DNA of 37,212 nt from a virus: positions 1 to 37,212 of IMG/VR virus record IMGVR_UViG_3300028548_004295, one strand, 5' to 3'. The notes under the pieces were generated by a model. The model was not told the DNA's origin and did no database searches. It saw only the letters and a list, made by a program, of their open reading frames with translations. How positions within the stretch are numbered: the first letter of the stretch is position 1; each line of letters starts with the position of its first letter. Below are positions 1 through 8,147 of this stretch, in pieces. A program made the translations under genes and the position numbers.

Positions 1-1
1 A

Positions 2-811
2 GGATTTCCACCAGGAGATAATCCAGGGGCAGGAATCCCAGGTTCAGGTATACCACCAATAGATTTTGAGCCAGGTTTAATTCCTCCAGGGTTTACTCTC
101 CCACCACTTCCGCCAGGGTTTACTCCTCCAGGGTTCAGTGAGCCAGGAATAGGCGGATTACCGCCAGTTGATCCAGGTATGACACCTATGGTAATTGTTT
201 ATGGTCCAGACGGCACGCCATATTCTAGTCCAGCAGCAGCAATAGAAGCAGGAGTTATGGATTATTCTATGACGCCACCAGGTTCTTCATCCGTAGCCGG
301 TTCACAATTTCCTCCTATGATGCCACCAGGAGATGGGGGACAATTTCCTCCTATGATGCCACCTGTAGCCCCGCCAATGGATATAGCTCCACCTATGCCA
401 CCAATGGCACCTCCGATGGATAGACCAATTCAAAGACCAATGCCTGAACCGCCAATGGGTATAGCACCGCCACCTATGGATATAGCACGATTACCCACAA
501 AAGGAAGACCAGATGGGTTTATGCCAGAACCGCCACGAGAAAGACCTAAACCTATGGAAATTACTCCTCCGGGAATCGGTGGTTTAGATTATGACGCTCT
601 TACTAAACAGCTACAAAAACAGATGGAGATGCCTAAAGGTGTTGATGAAGATATAGTGATGCGAGACTTAATGAAAAATATGGTACCTACTGAAACGGGA
701 ACTAACGCTGGGGCTATATCATCTTTACCTGGAATGAATTTACCTGTACCTAGAAGGGCAACAGGTATGGAAACTTTAGTATCACCTAGAATGATGAGAA
801 GAGAACGTTAA
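2..811 (+). CDS. Proline/glycine-rich collagen-like structural protein, C-terminal part (5' truncated)
   Basis: The frame is open from the left edge, so the first ATG at 179 is probably internal and the gene begins outside the window. The visible part is dominated by Pro, Gly and Met: PPG and PGF repeats upstream of residue 60, then PPMMPP, APPMD and PEPP repeats, followed by a more ordinary C-terminal 80 residues. Low-complexity Pro/Gly tracts of this kind occur in phage tail fibre, tail tip and internal virion proteins, but no named domain is recognisable. It is transcribed rightward and converges on the helicase gene, their stop codons overlapping by 4 bp (808-811). Calling it structural is inference from composition and from its position opposite the head genes if the genome is circular. 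Confidence 0.6.
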   Translation, partial: GFPPGDNPGAGIPGSGIPPIDFEPGLIPPGFTLPPLPPGFTPPGFSEPGIGGLPPVDPGMTPMVIVYGPDGTPYSSPAAAIEAGVMDYSMTPPGSSSVAGSQFPPMMPPGDGGQFPPMMPPVAPPMDIAPPMPPMAPPMDRPIQRPMPEPPMGIAPPPMDIARLPTKGRPDGFMPEPPRERPKPMEITPPGIGGLDYDALTKQLQKQMEMPKGVDEDIVMRDLMKNMVPTETGTNAGAISSLPGMNLPVPRRATGMETLVSPRMMRRER

Positions 812-2253
812 GTTAGCCAGTCTTTAAGGGTTTCTTCACCTAGTATTGTACTGGCTATAGATTGCTTTTTACGTAACGCTTTTACTATCTTTTCATCGAC
901 TGTTTTTTCACAGACGATATCAATATAGGTTACTTTATTCATTTGACCTATACGGTGTGCACGGTCTTCTGATTGTAAACGTTTTTCAAGGTCGTAATTA
1001 TTACTGTAATAGATAACTGTGCTGGCAGCAGTCAGAGTAATTCCGTAACCGCCTGTCTGGGTATTACCTACAAAAAATCTCATAGGGCTATCGGGGTCTT
1101 GGAATAAATTAATTACTTCTTCTCTACGTTCTTGAGGTACGTCACCGAAATAAGTTCCTACTGATTCTTCACCGTACATTTCTGTTAGTAACTTTTCTAT
1201 TCTTTTTATGTCGTGGCGGTAGTTAGCCCAGATAATTATCTTACCGTCTGTTTCCTCTAAAATAGAGGACAATTCAGAGACTCTATTATTAGTAAACTCG
1301 GTAATACTACCGTCATCCGTCCCTATGAATCCACATGAAATTTGATGTAAACGTATGATCTGAGTCATGACATGATTTATAGTAACAAGCTTATTATTTT
1401 TCAATTGAGTGGCTGCAAAGTTTTGTAATTCTTTATACGCTTTGGTTTGCTCAGCTGTCATTTGTATTTCACGACGTATGTAAACTTTCTCTGGTAAATC
1501 TAAACAGTCTTTCTTTAATATTCTGTGGCTAAACTTACCGAGTGCTTCATTTAACTCTTCTAAGTTTTTATAACCAGTCACCATTTTAAAAGTTCTACCT
1601 TGGCCAGTCATTTCTTTTAGGTCTGCATATCTAGCTCTGAATGCAAAGTAACTACTAAACCCTAGTAAAGCTGGATCTAGAAACATACACTGGCTATATA
1701 AATCTAATGGACTCTTAGTAATAGGTGAGCCTGTTAGTATCCTTCTGTAGTGGGCATACTTACCTAGCCTTACACAATTTACTGTACGCTTAGCGGAAGG
1801 GTTTTTTATAGTAGTACTTTCATCTATTATAAACATAGTCTTATTAGACTGAATAAACTTATTGGCATACTGACAACCTTTCTTAGTACTAAAGGCTTCA
1901 ATATTCATAACTAATATCTTTAGGTTATCGTCGTAAACAAATAACTTTTCTAAGTCTTTTAAAAACTTTTGAGTATGGCTACTAGTCCACTTAACAACGT
2001 CCCTCTCTACATGGTCAGGTATATGGGCGTCTAGTTCTTTATTGACCCACGTACTGTACACACCTTTAGGGGCTACTATTAATATATTATTAACTTTACC
2101 TTGACCGTACAGGTGAACGAAGTTGTCTATAGTAACTTTTGATTTACCACAGCCCATCTCCATAAATAGAGCGTACTCTTTTTTGTCGCATGATTCTACT
2201 AAAGCCTCCAACTGATGGTCGTAAGGTTTAGTCTTAAAAATAAAATTATCCAT
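808..2253 (-). CDS. SNF2/SF2-family DNA helicase/ATPase
   Basis: A 481-residue superfamily 2 ATPase of the SNF2 group. Motif I is MGCGKSK (residues 33-39), motif II is IIDEST (142-147, a DExx variant), motif III LTGSP is near 173, and the second RecA lobe carries IIWANYRHD, GGYGITLTAAS and the typical SNF2 motif VI QSEDRAHRIGQ near residue 430. Such proteins translocate on dsDNA to remodel protein-DNA complexes, and phage versions are usually found in replication or recombination clusters. It has no accessory nuclease domain and is shorter than cellular SNF2 proteins, as is usual for phages. It is the only large leftward gene, divergent from the main operon across a 335-bp control region. An AGAGACGAG stretch just before the start mirrors AGAGACAAG before the divergent gene at 2589. 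Confidence 0.9.
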   Translation of the reverse strand: MDNFIFKTKPYDHQLEALVESCDKKEYALFMEMGCGKSKVTIDNFVHLYGQGKVNNILIVAPKGVYSTWVNKELDAHIPDHVERDVVKWTSSHTQKFLKDLEKLFVYDDNLKILVMNIEAFSTKKGCQYANKFIQSNKTMFIIDESTTIKNPSAKRTVNCVRLGKYAHYRRILTGSPITKSPLDLYSQCMFLDPALLGFSSYFAFRARYADLKEMTGQGRTFKMVTGYKNLEELNEALGKFSHRILKKDCLDLPEKVYIRREIQMTAEQTKAYKELQNFAATQLKNNKLVTINHVMTQIIRLHQISCGFIGTDDGSITEFTNNRVSELSSILEETDGKIIIWANYRHDIKRIEKLLTEMYGEESVGTYFGDVPQERREEVINLFQDPDSPMRFFVGNTQTGGYGITLTAASTVIYYSNNYDLEKRLQSEDRAHRIGQMNKVTYIDIVCEKTVDEKIVKALRKKQSIASTILGEETLKDWLT

Positions 2254-2588
2254 ATCTCGTCTCTTATATAGCTATATAGTAAACTAGGTCAGTATAATTA
2301 AAAAGGATATTGTATGTTTTAGCGTAATAGGGTCGTAATAGGTTTAGCTAATAGCCACAGGACTCTCTACCTTACAATGTATTCTCTCTAACCTATTACC
2401 GATATTACCTAAAGTACTAACTATTTAAAGATTAAACTTTATTAATTATAAAAACTATATATAGTAATAGGTAAGTAATTAAGTTTACTTTCACATTGTC
2501 ATAAGTGTGATTCCTTAAAGGTATAAAGTGGGGGCAATGGAACTACGCGTATCCCCCCCTTTATTTTTAGTAAGATAAAAGAGACAAG
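2254..2588. promoter_or_regulatory. Divergent control region with repeated operator-like sites
   Basis: This 335-bp AT-rich intergenic space separates the leftward helicase from the rightward operon. It contains GTAATAGGG at 2324-2332 and GTAATAGGTT at 2335-2344, which are direct repeats 11 bp apart (one helical turn). The exact inverse AACCTATTAC is at 2390-2399 and a further GTAATAGGT at 2464-2472. TATAAT lies at 2293-2298. A TCACA-N10-TGTGA dyad starts near 2490. The layout suggests binding of a dimeric regulator between divergent promoters. The sites are read directly; the regulator is unknown. No gene is seen here. Confidence 0.5.
2523..2568 (+). terminator. Hairpin with T-tract in the leader of the rightward operon (attenuator candidate)
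   Basis: Arms ATAAAGTGGGGG (2523-2534) and CCCCCCCTTTAT (2553-2564) form a 12-bp stem with one T-C mismatch and an 18-nt loop, followed by TTTT. It reads as a rho-independent terminator for rightward transcription, yet lies 20 bp before the first gene of the operon. It could end upstream transcripts or act as a conditional attenuator. Confidence 0.55.
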
Positions 2589-2900
2589 ATGAGTGTATAT
2601 ATAGTAGAGAAGCCGAGCGATAATAAAAACATATCCTCCGCTTTAGAATATGGTGACTTCGAATTTATATTAGACAGCCGTTCTAATATGATGTATAGTC
2701 CTGTACCCACAATAAGTAGAATACGTAAAAAACTTCAAGACTTTAACGACAATGACTATCTATTATTAATAGGTGATCCAGTTGCGATTGGAGTTTGTAT
2801 GCATTATGCTTTACTTTCTAATACAGGTAAAGTTAAATTGTTAAAGTGGGATAACCGCGACTATAAATATAACATTATAGAGGTAAATATAAATGTTTGA
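2589..2900 (+). CDS. Conserved phage hypothetical protein, first gene of replication operon
   Basis: A 103-residue protein I cannot assign to a function. The C-terminal half has the pattern DNDYLLLIGDPVAIGVCM followed by a basic/aromatic beta-rich tail (KVKLLKWDNRDYKYNIIEV). I have the impression of similar proteins opening replication clusters in other marine phages, but cannot verify it here. No signal peptide or membrane segment is apparent. It opens the rightward operon and overlaps the next gene by 8 bp, indicating translational coupling. Its position immediately before the SSB-like and primase genes suggests an early role. Confidence 0.75.
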   Translation: MSVYIVEKPSDNKNISSALEYGDFEFILDSRSNMMYSPVPTISRIRKKLQDFNDNDYLLLIGDPVAIGVCMHYALLSNTGKVKLLKWDNRDYKYNIIEVNINV

Positions 2901-3423
2901 AGATATAAAAACAGAGGTTAGTGAGGTCTCTTTAAAAACGCTCACCGATAAAGCAAATGAAATGGTAAGGTTAGAGGAACTAGTAGAGGAAAAACAGGCT
3001 AGTTTAAAGCTAACTCAAAAAGAGCTTAAAGTATTAAGCGAGGAAGAAATACCTGCACTACTTAGTGAGGTTGGGTTAAGTGAGATAACCCTTACTAACG
3101 GTAAAAAGATTAGTACTAACCAGTACTACTATGGTCGTATCACCGAGCATAACCAAGAAGAAGCCTTTGAATGGTTACAAAATAACGGACACGGGGATAT
3201 TATAAAGAATGTAGTATCTGTAAGTTTTGGTAGAGACGAAGACGTCGACGCCCAAAAGCTCTTATTAAACCTTAAAGATGGAGGGTATGCTACTAACGGT
3301 AAAAAGTGGGTAGAGCCTATGACTCTTAAAGCGTTTATAAGGGAACAAGTTGAAGGTGGGAACGACCTACCACTAGAAACTTTTAACGTATATATAGGTC
3401 AAAAAACTAGGATAATTAAATAA
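2893..3423 (+). CDS. Coiled-coil protein preceding the SSB-like gene
   Basis: A 176-residue acidic protein. Residues 1-55 are heptad-like and rich in Glu, Lys and Leu, predicting a coiled coil. The C-terminal part is a mixed alpha/beta segment with a clear GKKISTNQYYYGRITE stretch. No catalytic motif is visible. The stop is immediately followed by the ATG of the SSB-like gene with no gap, so the two are probably made together. A partner of the SSB-like protein or a replication accessory factor is plausible from the context alone. Confidence 0.75.
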   Translation: MFEDIKTEVSEVSLKTLTDKANEMVRLEELVEEKQASLKLTQKELKVLSEEEIPALLSEVGLSEITLTNGKKISTNQYYYGRITEHNQEEAFEWLQNNGHGDIIKNVVSVSFGRDEDVDAQKLLLNLKDGGYATNGKKWVEPMTLKAFIREQVEGGNDLPLETFNVYIGQKTRIIK

Positions 3424-4197
3424 ATGACAAATAAAAATGAAATAAGTGACAAGAAAAATACTGATATTGCTGTACCATCAGCCTTTCTAGAAGACGCTGG
3501 TAGTGGACTAGAGAATATTGGTGCCGAGGACGTTACCATACCACGTTTAAAAGTGCTTCAGGCTATGAGCCCAGAAGTCAATAAACATGACGGTAAATAT
3601 GTTGACGGTGCTAGTACTGGTGATATTATCAATACAGTGAGTAGTATGCTCTATAACGATGATAACCCATTGGTAGTTTTACCCGTGGCTTATAAGCGTT
3701 TATTCCTAGAGTGGACTCCTAGAGACTCTGGTGGTGGGTTAGTAGCTCAACACGATGACGCTAGTGTTCTTAGTAAAACTACTAAGAATAAAATAGGTCA
3801 GGATGTTCTAGAAAACGGTAACTATATCCAAACTTCAGCTACCCACTTTGTGTTAGTAATAAACAAAGACGGTGGTTATGATACGGCTATGATATCTATG
3901 GCGGGGACTCAACTTAAAAGGTCTCGTACATGGAACTCTATGATGGCTAGTGTTAAAATGAAGCAGGGCGATAAAGTATTTACACCACCCAGTTTTAGTC
4001 AAAAGTATACGCTCGGTTGTGTACAAGAGTCTAACGACCGTGGTTCATGGTTTGGTTGGGGTATTACTGCCTCGGGTCAAGTCTCAGAAGCTGAGATGAC
4101 TTACTACCAAGCAGCAAAAACTTTTGCTGAGCAAGTAGGGGGGATTAACCTTTCCCAGACTAGTGCCACTACTGATACTGTAGACGCACCGTTTTAA
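3424..4197 (+). CDS. Putative single-stranded DNA-binding protein
   Basis: A 257-residue protein with a mainly beta-rich, aromatic-containing core (LPVAYKRLFLEWTPRDSGGG, DKVFTPPSFSQKYTLG) and a low-complexity Thr/Ser/acidic tail ending in VDAPF. A flexible acidic tail terminating in Pro-Phe is characteristic of bacterial and phage SSBs, where the tip recruits partner proteins. It lies directly before primase and helicase genes and is followed at once by a strong terminator, as expected for a product needed in stoichiometric amounts. The OB fold cannot be demonstrated by eye, so the call rests on the tail, size and context. A recombination-annealing role is an alternative. Confidence 0.55.
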   Translation: MTNKNEISDKKNTDIAVPSAFLEDAGSGLENIGAEDVTIPRLKVLQAMSPEVNKHDGKYVDGASTGDIINTVSSMLYNDDNPLVVLPVAYKRLFLEWTPRDSGGGLVAQHDDASVLSKTTKNKIGQDVLENGNYIQTSATHFVLVINKDGGYDTAMISMAGTQLKRSRTWNSMMASVKMKQGDKVFTPPSFSQKYTLGCVQESNDRGSWFGWGITASGQVSEAEMTYYQAAKTFAEQVGGINLSQTSATTDTVDAPF

Positions 4198-4204
4198 CTA
4201 ACTT

Positions 4205-4232
4205 AGGGGGATTAATTTCCCCCTTTTATTTT
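4205..4232 (+). terminator. Rho-independent terminator after the SSB-like gene
   Basis: A perfect 7-bp stem AGGGGGA (4205-4211) / TCCCCCT (4218-4224) with loop TTAATT is followed by TTTATTTT. It would reduce transcription of the primase operon relative to the SSB-like gene. Confidence 0.85.
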
Positions 4233-4241
4233 GAGGAGTAG

Positions 4242-5750
4242 GTGTTGGAATTACACAAATCTTTTTACGACATTTTTGAGGGGTCACGTAGGGCTCATGG
4301 TGTATTCAACGTTAATCAAAATGGTACAGGACTAAAACAGCAGGGTGTAGCTAAGACTATCAAGACTGCTGGACCAACTGCAGATCACTGGATCGCTCAC
4401 TTAGAAGGTAAAAGTGGTTTAGGTATAATACCAATTAATGAAGAGAATCAAGTACGTTGGGGGGCTATCGATATAGATACCTATCCCCTTGACATACCAG
4501 AATTAGTAAAGAAAATAGAATCATTTAAACTACCTTTGGTAGTATGTAGGTCAAAGAGCGGTGGAGCTCATGTATATTGTTTTGTAGAGAATTTTATACC
4601 TGCTGGAGATATGCAGGATAAGCTAAGAGAATTAGCAGCAGGATTAGGTTACGGGGGTGTTGAGATATTCCCTAAACAAAGAGAAGTTTTAGTTGATAGA
4701 GGAGACATAGGTAGCTGGTTAAATATGCCATACTTTGAAGGCGAGACTTCAGTAAGGTACGGGTATAATCCTAATGGTGTAGCTTTAACCCCCGAAGAGT
4801 TTATAGCGTTTGTCCGTAGTCAAACTATAAGTCATGAAAAATTAGTAGAGTTATCAGTACCCGAAGTAGATGATATAAAAGGTGGACCACCGTGTCTCAA
4901 AACTTTATTGAAGCAAGGCTTCCCTGAAGGTACTCGTAATAATGGGTTATTTAACGTAGGCGTTTATCTTAAACAGGCTACTCCAGATAAGTGGGAAACT
5001 CAGATAGAGGAGTATAACCGTAAGTATGTTAGTCCTCCGCTACCCGCTCAAGAAGTACTGGGTTTAATAAGTACCTTAAAGAAAAAAGAATATAACTATA
5101 AGTGCAGCGACGAGCCTATAAGATCTTACTGTGACGTACAAAAGTGTAGAACTTGTAAGTTCGGTATAGGTAAAGGTAATACAACGCCTAGTTTCTCTAG
5201 TCTAGCTAAACTAGATGCTAAGCCACCTTTATGGTTTTTATCGATAGATGATAAGCGTTTAGAACTAACTACTGAGGAGTTACAGAATCAGACTAAGTTT
5301 CAAAGGGTCTGTATGGAAACCTTAAACCTTATGCCCCCTAAAACTAATGAACGTGAGTGGCAAGCCCAAATACAAACCTTGATGGATTCAGGTATGGAAA
5401 TTATTGAGGTTACTTCAGACGTATCAACCGAGGGGCAGTTCTTAGAATTATTAGAATCATTTACTACTGACCTTGCTCAAGCTAGTACCCGTGAAGAAGT
5501 ACTACTAGGTAAACCATATAGTGAAGGGGGTAACACCTACTTTAGAATAAAAGACTTTAGAGAGTTCCTAGTTAAACACAGGTTTACTGAGCTCGAGACT
5601 AATAGAATAGCTTCTAAGTTGAGAGACATGAAAGCTAAAACTAAATTTTGGAATTTAAAAGGTAGGGGTACTAACGTCTGGTATATCAAAGAGTTTGAGT
5701 ATAAAGATGATACCATAGCTGGTCATAACTTTGAGGAGGATATGATTTGA
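4242..5750 (+). CDS. Archaeo-eukaryotic-type primase (AEP, TOTE-like)
   Basis: A 502-residue AEP-superfamily primase, possibly a primase-polymerase. Motif I is WGAIDID (Asp77, Asp79, metal ligands), motif II is SKSGGAHVYCF (His110, the sxH motif), and EIFPKQ with GDIGSWLNMPYF near 142-165 matches the motif III region of the AEP branch found in TOTE conflict systems and phages. A later PIRSYCDVQKCRTCKFGIG segment carries three Cys of a probable zinc site. The C-terminal third is helical and lacks helicase motifs. The GAGGAG ribosome site lies 3 nt before GTG 4242 and 6 nt before TTG 4245, so the latter may be the true start. It overlaps the following helicase gene by 4 bp, forming a primase-helicase pair. 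Confidence 0.85.
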   Translation: MLELHKSFYDIFEGSRRAHGVFNVNQNGTGLKQQGVAKTIKTAGPTADHWIAHLEGKSGLGIIPINEENQVRWGAIDIDTYPLDIPELVKKIESFKLPLVVCRSKSGGAHVYCFVENFIPAGDMQDKLRELAAGLGYGGVEIFPKQREVLVDRGDIGSWLNMPYFEGETSVRYGYNPNGVALTPEEFIAFVRSQTISHEKLVELSVPEVDDIKGGPPCLKTLLKQGFPEGTRNNGLFNVGVYLKQATPDKWETQIEEYNRKYVSPPLPAQEVLGLISTLKKKEYNYKCSDEPIRSYCDVQKCRTCKFGIGKGNTTPSFSSLAKLDAKPPLWFLSIDDKRLELTTEELQNQTKFQRVCMETLNLMPPKTNEREWQAQIQTLMDSGMEIIEVTSDVSTEGQFLELLESFTTDLAQASTREEVLLGKPYSEGGNTYFRIKDFREFLVKHRFTELETNRIASKLRDMKAKTKFWNLKGRGTNVWYIKEFEYKDDTIAGHNFEEDMI

Positions 5751-7249
5751 CGCCCTGGAATATAGTTCTTGGACCACCAGGCACAGGTAAAACCACCTAC
5801 CTTTTAAACACTGTAGAAAAGTTATTTGATTCTGGTGTACAACCGCATGAGTTAGCCTATGTTGCTTTTACTAAGAAAGCAGCAACTGAAGCTCTAACTA
5901 GGGCAGTTATCAAGTTTGATCATGACGAAGATTCTTATACATACTTTAGAACTATTCATTCACTATGTTATTTTTGGCAGGGCTTAAACAAAGCAGATAT
6001 CTTAGACCGTAAAGACTTACGTTCTTTTAGTAAAGGCGTAGGTGAAAAGATTAGTAGTGCGTGGGACGGTGAAAACTTAATGGCGTTAAATTCTAAGGGC
6101 GATAACATGTTATTCCTAGAAAACATAGCCCGTAATACTTGTATGGATTACCAACGTGCTTGGCAGTTAGCTAACTCTGATTTAAGTTGGATGCATTTTG
6201 ACTGGTTTGTTAAGAGTTACAATAACTATAAACAGACCAACTTCTTAATGGACTACACAGATATGTTATCTGGTTTCTTAAACATGAAAAACTCACCGTC
6301 GTTAAAAGCGTTGATAGTAGATGAGGCTCAAGACTTATCAGCCTTACAATGGAAGTGCGTACATAAACTAGCTAAAGACGTTGACCATGTCTATATTGCT
6401 GGTGACGATGATCAAGCTATTTATAAATGGGCTGGTGCGGATACTGACCACTTTATAAACTTAGCAGGTAAAGAAATATATTTAGACCAGTCCTATAGAG
6501 TTCCCAGAAAGGTTCATGACGTAGCTTTAAATATAGTTAGCCGTATAAAACACAGACGTGAGAAAACATGGATACCTAAAGAAGAGGAAGGCACAGTAAC
6601 CTATCATAAAAGTTTCGAGCACGTCGATATCTCTGAGGGCGACTGGTTGATCCTCGCTAGAAATAATTACTTACTTTCTAAAGTAGAGGAGCACGTTAAG
6701 AACGCAGGGTACTTCTACACTAGAAGTGGTAAGCCTAGCGTAACCGACAACTTGATACAAGCTATTAAAGATTGGGAATCATTACGTAGTGGTAAAAGTA
6801 TAGAAGCTTATCGTATTAAAAAGATTTACGGGTACATGAAAGCTGGTAGGGGCGTCAAGGTAGGATTTAAAACTATGAAACAAGCAGACCCCGAAGCCTT
6901 TTTTGATATAAACCAGTTAAAGAAAGACTATGGTTTAATGGTAGATGATATATGGCACAAGTGCTTTGATCTACTAGGTAATATTAACACACAATACATT
7001 ATAAATGGTTTAAAGAAAGGTCAAAAAGTAAACTCATCTAGAATTAAAATGAATACTATACACGCCACTAAGGGCGGTGAGTGTGATAACGTAATACTAT
7101 TAACTGACGTAGCTACTAAAACCTATGACGAGCTTATACGTAGCCCTGACAACGAGTGTCGAGCGTTTTACGTAGGAGTAACCAGAGCTAAAGAAAACCT
7201 ACACATCATTCAAGGGAGGACTAGGAAAGAGTTTAGAATAATGATTTAG
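5747..7249 (+). CDS. UvrD/Rep-family SF1 DNA helicase
   Basis: A 500-residue superfamily 1A helicase that unwinds DNA 3' to 5' using ATP. Visible motifs in order: I GPPGTGKTT (residues 9-17), Ia VAFTKKAATEA, Ic TIHSL, II LIVDEAQD, III IAGDDDQAIYKWAGA, IV LDQSYRVP, V TIHATKGGECDNVIL, and VI FYVGVTRAKENLHI. All catalytic residues are intact. It is shorter than bacterial UvrD (about 720 residues), with reduced 1B/2B insertions. It starts with TTG inside a TTGA overlap with the primase stop, with a good GAGGAGG site upstream. As no DnaB-type helicase is in the window, this may be the replicative helicase. Confidence 0.92.
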   Translation: MTPWNIVLGPPGTGKTTYLLNTVEKLFDSGVQPHELAYVAFTKKAATEALTRAVIKFDHDEDSYTYFRTIHSLCYFWQGLNKADILDRKDLRSFSKGVGEKISSAWDGENLMALNSKGDNMLFLENIARNTCMDYQRAWQLANSDLSWMHFDWFVKSYNNYKQTNFLMDYTDMLSGFLNMKNSPSLKALIVDEAQDLSALQWKCVHKLAKDVDHVYIAGDDDQAIYKWAGADTDHFINLAGKEIYLDQSYRVPRKVHDVALNIVSRIKHRREKTWIPKEEEGTVTYHKSFEHVDISEGDWLILARNNYLLSKVEEHVKNAGYFYTRSGKPSVTDNLIQAIKDWESLRSGKSIEAYRIKKIYGYMKAGRGVKVGFKTMKQADPEAFFDINQLKKDYGLMVDDIWHKCFDLLGNINTQYIINGLKKGQKVNSSRIKMNTIHATKGGECDNVILLTDVATKTYDELIRSPDNECRAFYVGVTRAKENLHIIQGRTRKEFRIMI

Positions 7250-7250
7250 C

Positions 7251-7284
7251 TTTACTTTACCTTTAGAAGTAAAGTAAAATTTTT
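7251..7284 (+). terminator. AT-rich hairpin with T-tract after the helicase
   Basis: Arms TTTACTTTAC (7251-7260) and GTAAAGTAAA (7269-7278) are perfectly complementary around an 8-nt loop and are followed by ATTTTT. The weak A-T stem suggests partial termination. The arm sequence TTTACTTTAC also recurs in several promoter regions of the window. Confidence 0.55.
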
Positions 7285-7324
7285 AACAGTATTAATAATT
7301 AATACTTTACTTAGAGAATACACT

Positions 7325-7819
7325 ATGAATATATTTTACGTACATAATGACCCCGCAGATGCTGCAATATGCTTACCCGATAAGCTAGTAGTTAAAATGC
7401 CCTTAGAGTCAGCTCAAATGTTAAGCACCGCCCACCGTTTACTTAGCGGTGAGGACTACTGTGATAAACGCGGTATCTATAAAAAAGCCTACATGAACCA
7501 CCCTTGTACTATATGGGCTAGGGAAACTAGTGAAAACTATATGTGGTTGTACTGGCACTTTTTTGCTTTATGTAAGGAGTACGAACATAGGTACGGCAGA
7601 CAGCACCTTAGTTATGTAAAACTAAATCAATCTTTATCTGAGTTACCTATAGGTATCCCTGAGTCTGGTTTAACTACCATGCCACAGGCTATGCCTGACC
7701 AGTATAAAAACCCCGACCCCGTTAAAGCCTACCGTGATTACGTAGTAAACGAAAAGACTTATGCCCAGTGGAATAAAATACCTACTAGGCAACCAGACTG
7801 GTGGCAACGTGCGTCCTAG
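7325..7819 (+). CDS. Conserved phage protein of the HDP...VVKM...MPQAMP family
   Basis: A 164-residue protein whose sequence pattern I recognise as recurring in many phages: an N-terminal YVHNDPADAA, then LVVKMPLESAQMLSTAHR, a central NHPCTIWARETSENYMWLY, HRYGRQH, the TTMPQAMPDQYK block, and a C-terminal AYRDYVVNEK...PDWW. Conserved His, Lys, Trp and Tyr residues make an enzyme plausible, and such proteins are sometimes annotated as pyrimidine-dimer glycosylase-like, which I cannot confirm. A 75-bp gap with a hairpin separates it from the helicase. It overlaps the following nuclease gene if that starts at GTG 7809. Confidence 0.8.
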   Translation: MNIFYVHNDPADAAICLPDKLVVKMPLESAQMLSTAHRLLSGEDYCDKRGIYKKAYMNHPCTIWARETSENYMWLYWHFFALCKEYEHRYGRQHLSYVKLNQSLSELPIGIPESGLTTMPQAMPDQYKNPDPVKAYRDYVVNEKTYAQWNKIPTRQPDWWQRAS

Positions 7820-8147
7820 TAGTGCTAAAGCTAAAGGGCGTAAACTACAGCAGTGGTTTGCTAGTAAGTTAGTAGAGATACTAGGTCTTGATTCAGAAGA
7901 CTTAGAAAGTAGACCCATGGGTAGTCAAGGTGAAGATATTATTATGGGTAAGCAATCCAGGAATATATTCCCATACTCTATTGAGTGTAAGAATCAAGAG
8001 GCTGTGAACGTATGGAAAGCCTATGAACAAGCAGAAAGTAATTGCGGTAAGTATCAACCATTAGTTGTGATTAAACGTAATAGAAGTAAACCATTAGTAT
8101 TAGTAGAAGCAGAGTATTTTATTAAACTACATAAAGAGAAAGAATAA
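7809..8147 (+). CDS. PD-(D/E)XK nuclease, Holliday-junction-resolvase-like
   Basis: About 112 residues from a GTG at 7809. An in-frame ATG at 7761 would give 128 residues but lies deep in the preceding gene and lacks a ribosome site. The fold signature is KAKGRKLQQWFASKL (helix), then GEDII (acidic metal ligand), SIECKNQE (E-x-K catalytic lysine) and a final Val-rich strand LVVIKRNRSKPLVLVEA. This arrangement fits small Hjc/VRR-NUC-like phage nucleases that cut branched DNA before packaging. The start overlaps the upstream gene by 11 bp and the stop overlaps the next ATG by 1 bp, placing it firmly in the operon. Confidence 0.75.
   Translation: MRPSSAKAKGRKLQQWFASKLVEILGLDSEDLESRPMGSQGEDIIMGKQSRNIFPYSIECKNQEAVNVWKAYEQAESNCGKYQPLVVIKRNRSKPLVLVEAEYFIKLHKEKE

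Noticed and set aside
4242-7249. TOTE host-conflict system
   Set aside because: Only the primase resembles TOTE components; the adjacent helicase is UvrD-type and no TOTE nuclease cassette is present, so a replication role is simpler.
7325-7819. T4 endonuclease V homologue
   Set aside because: The catalytic N-terminal Thr and Glu context of DenV cannot be aligned, so only the phage family pattern is claimed.
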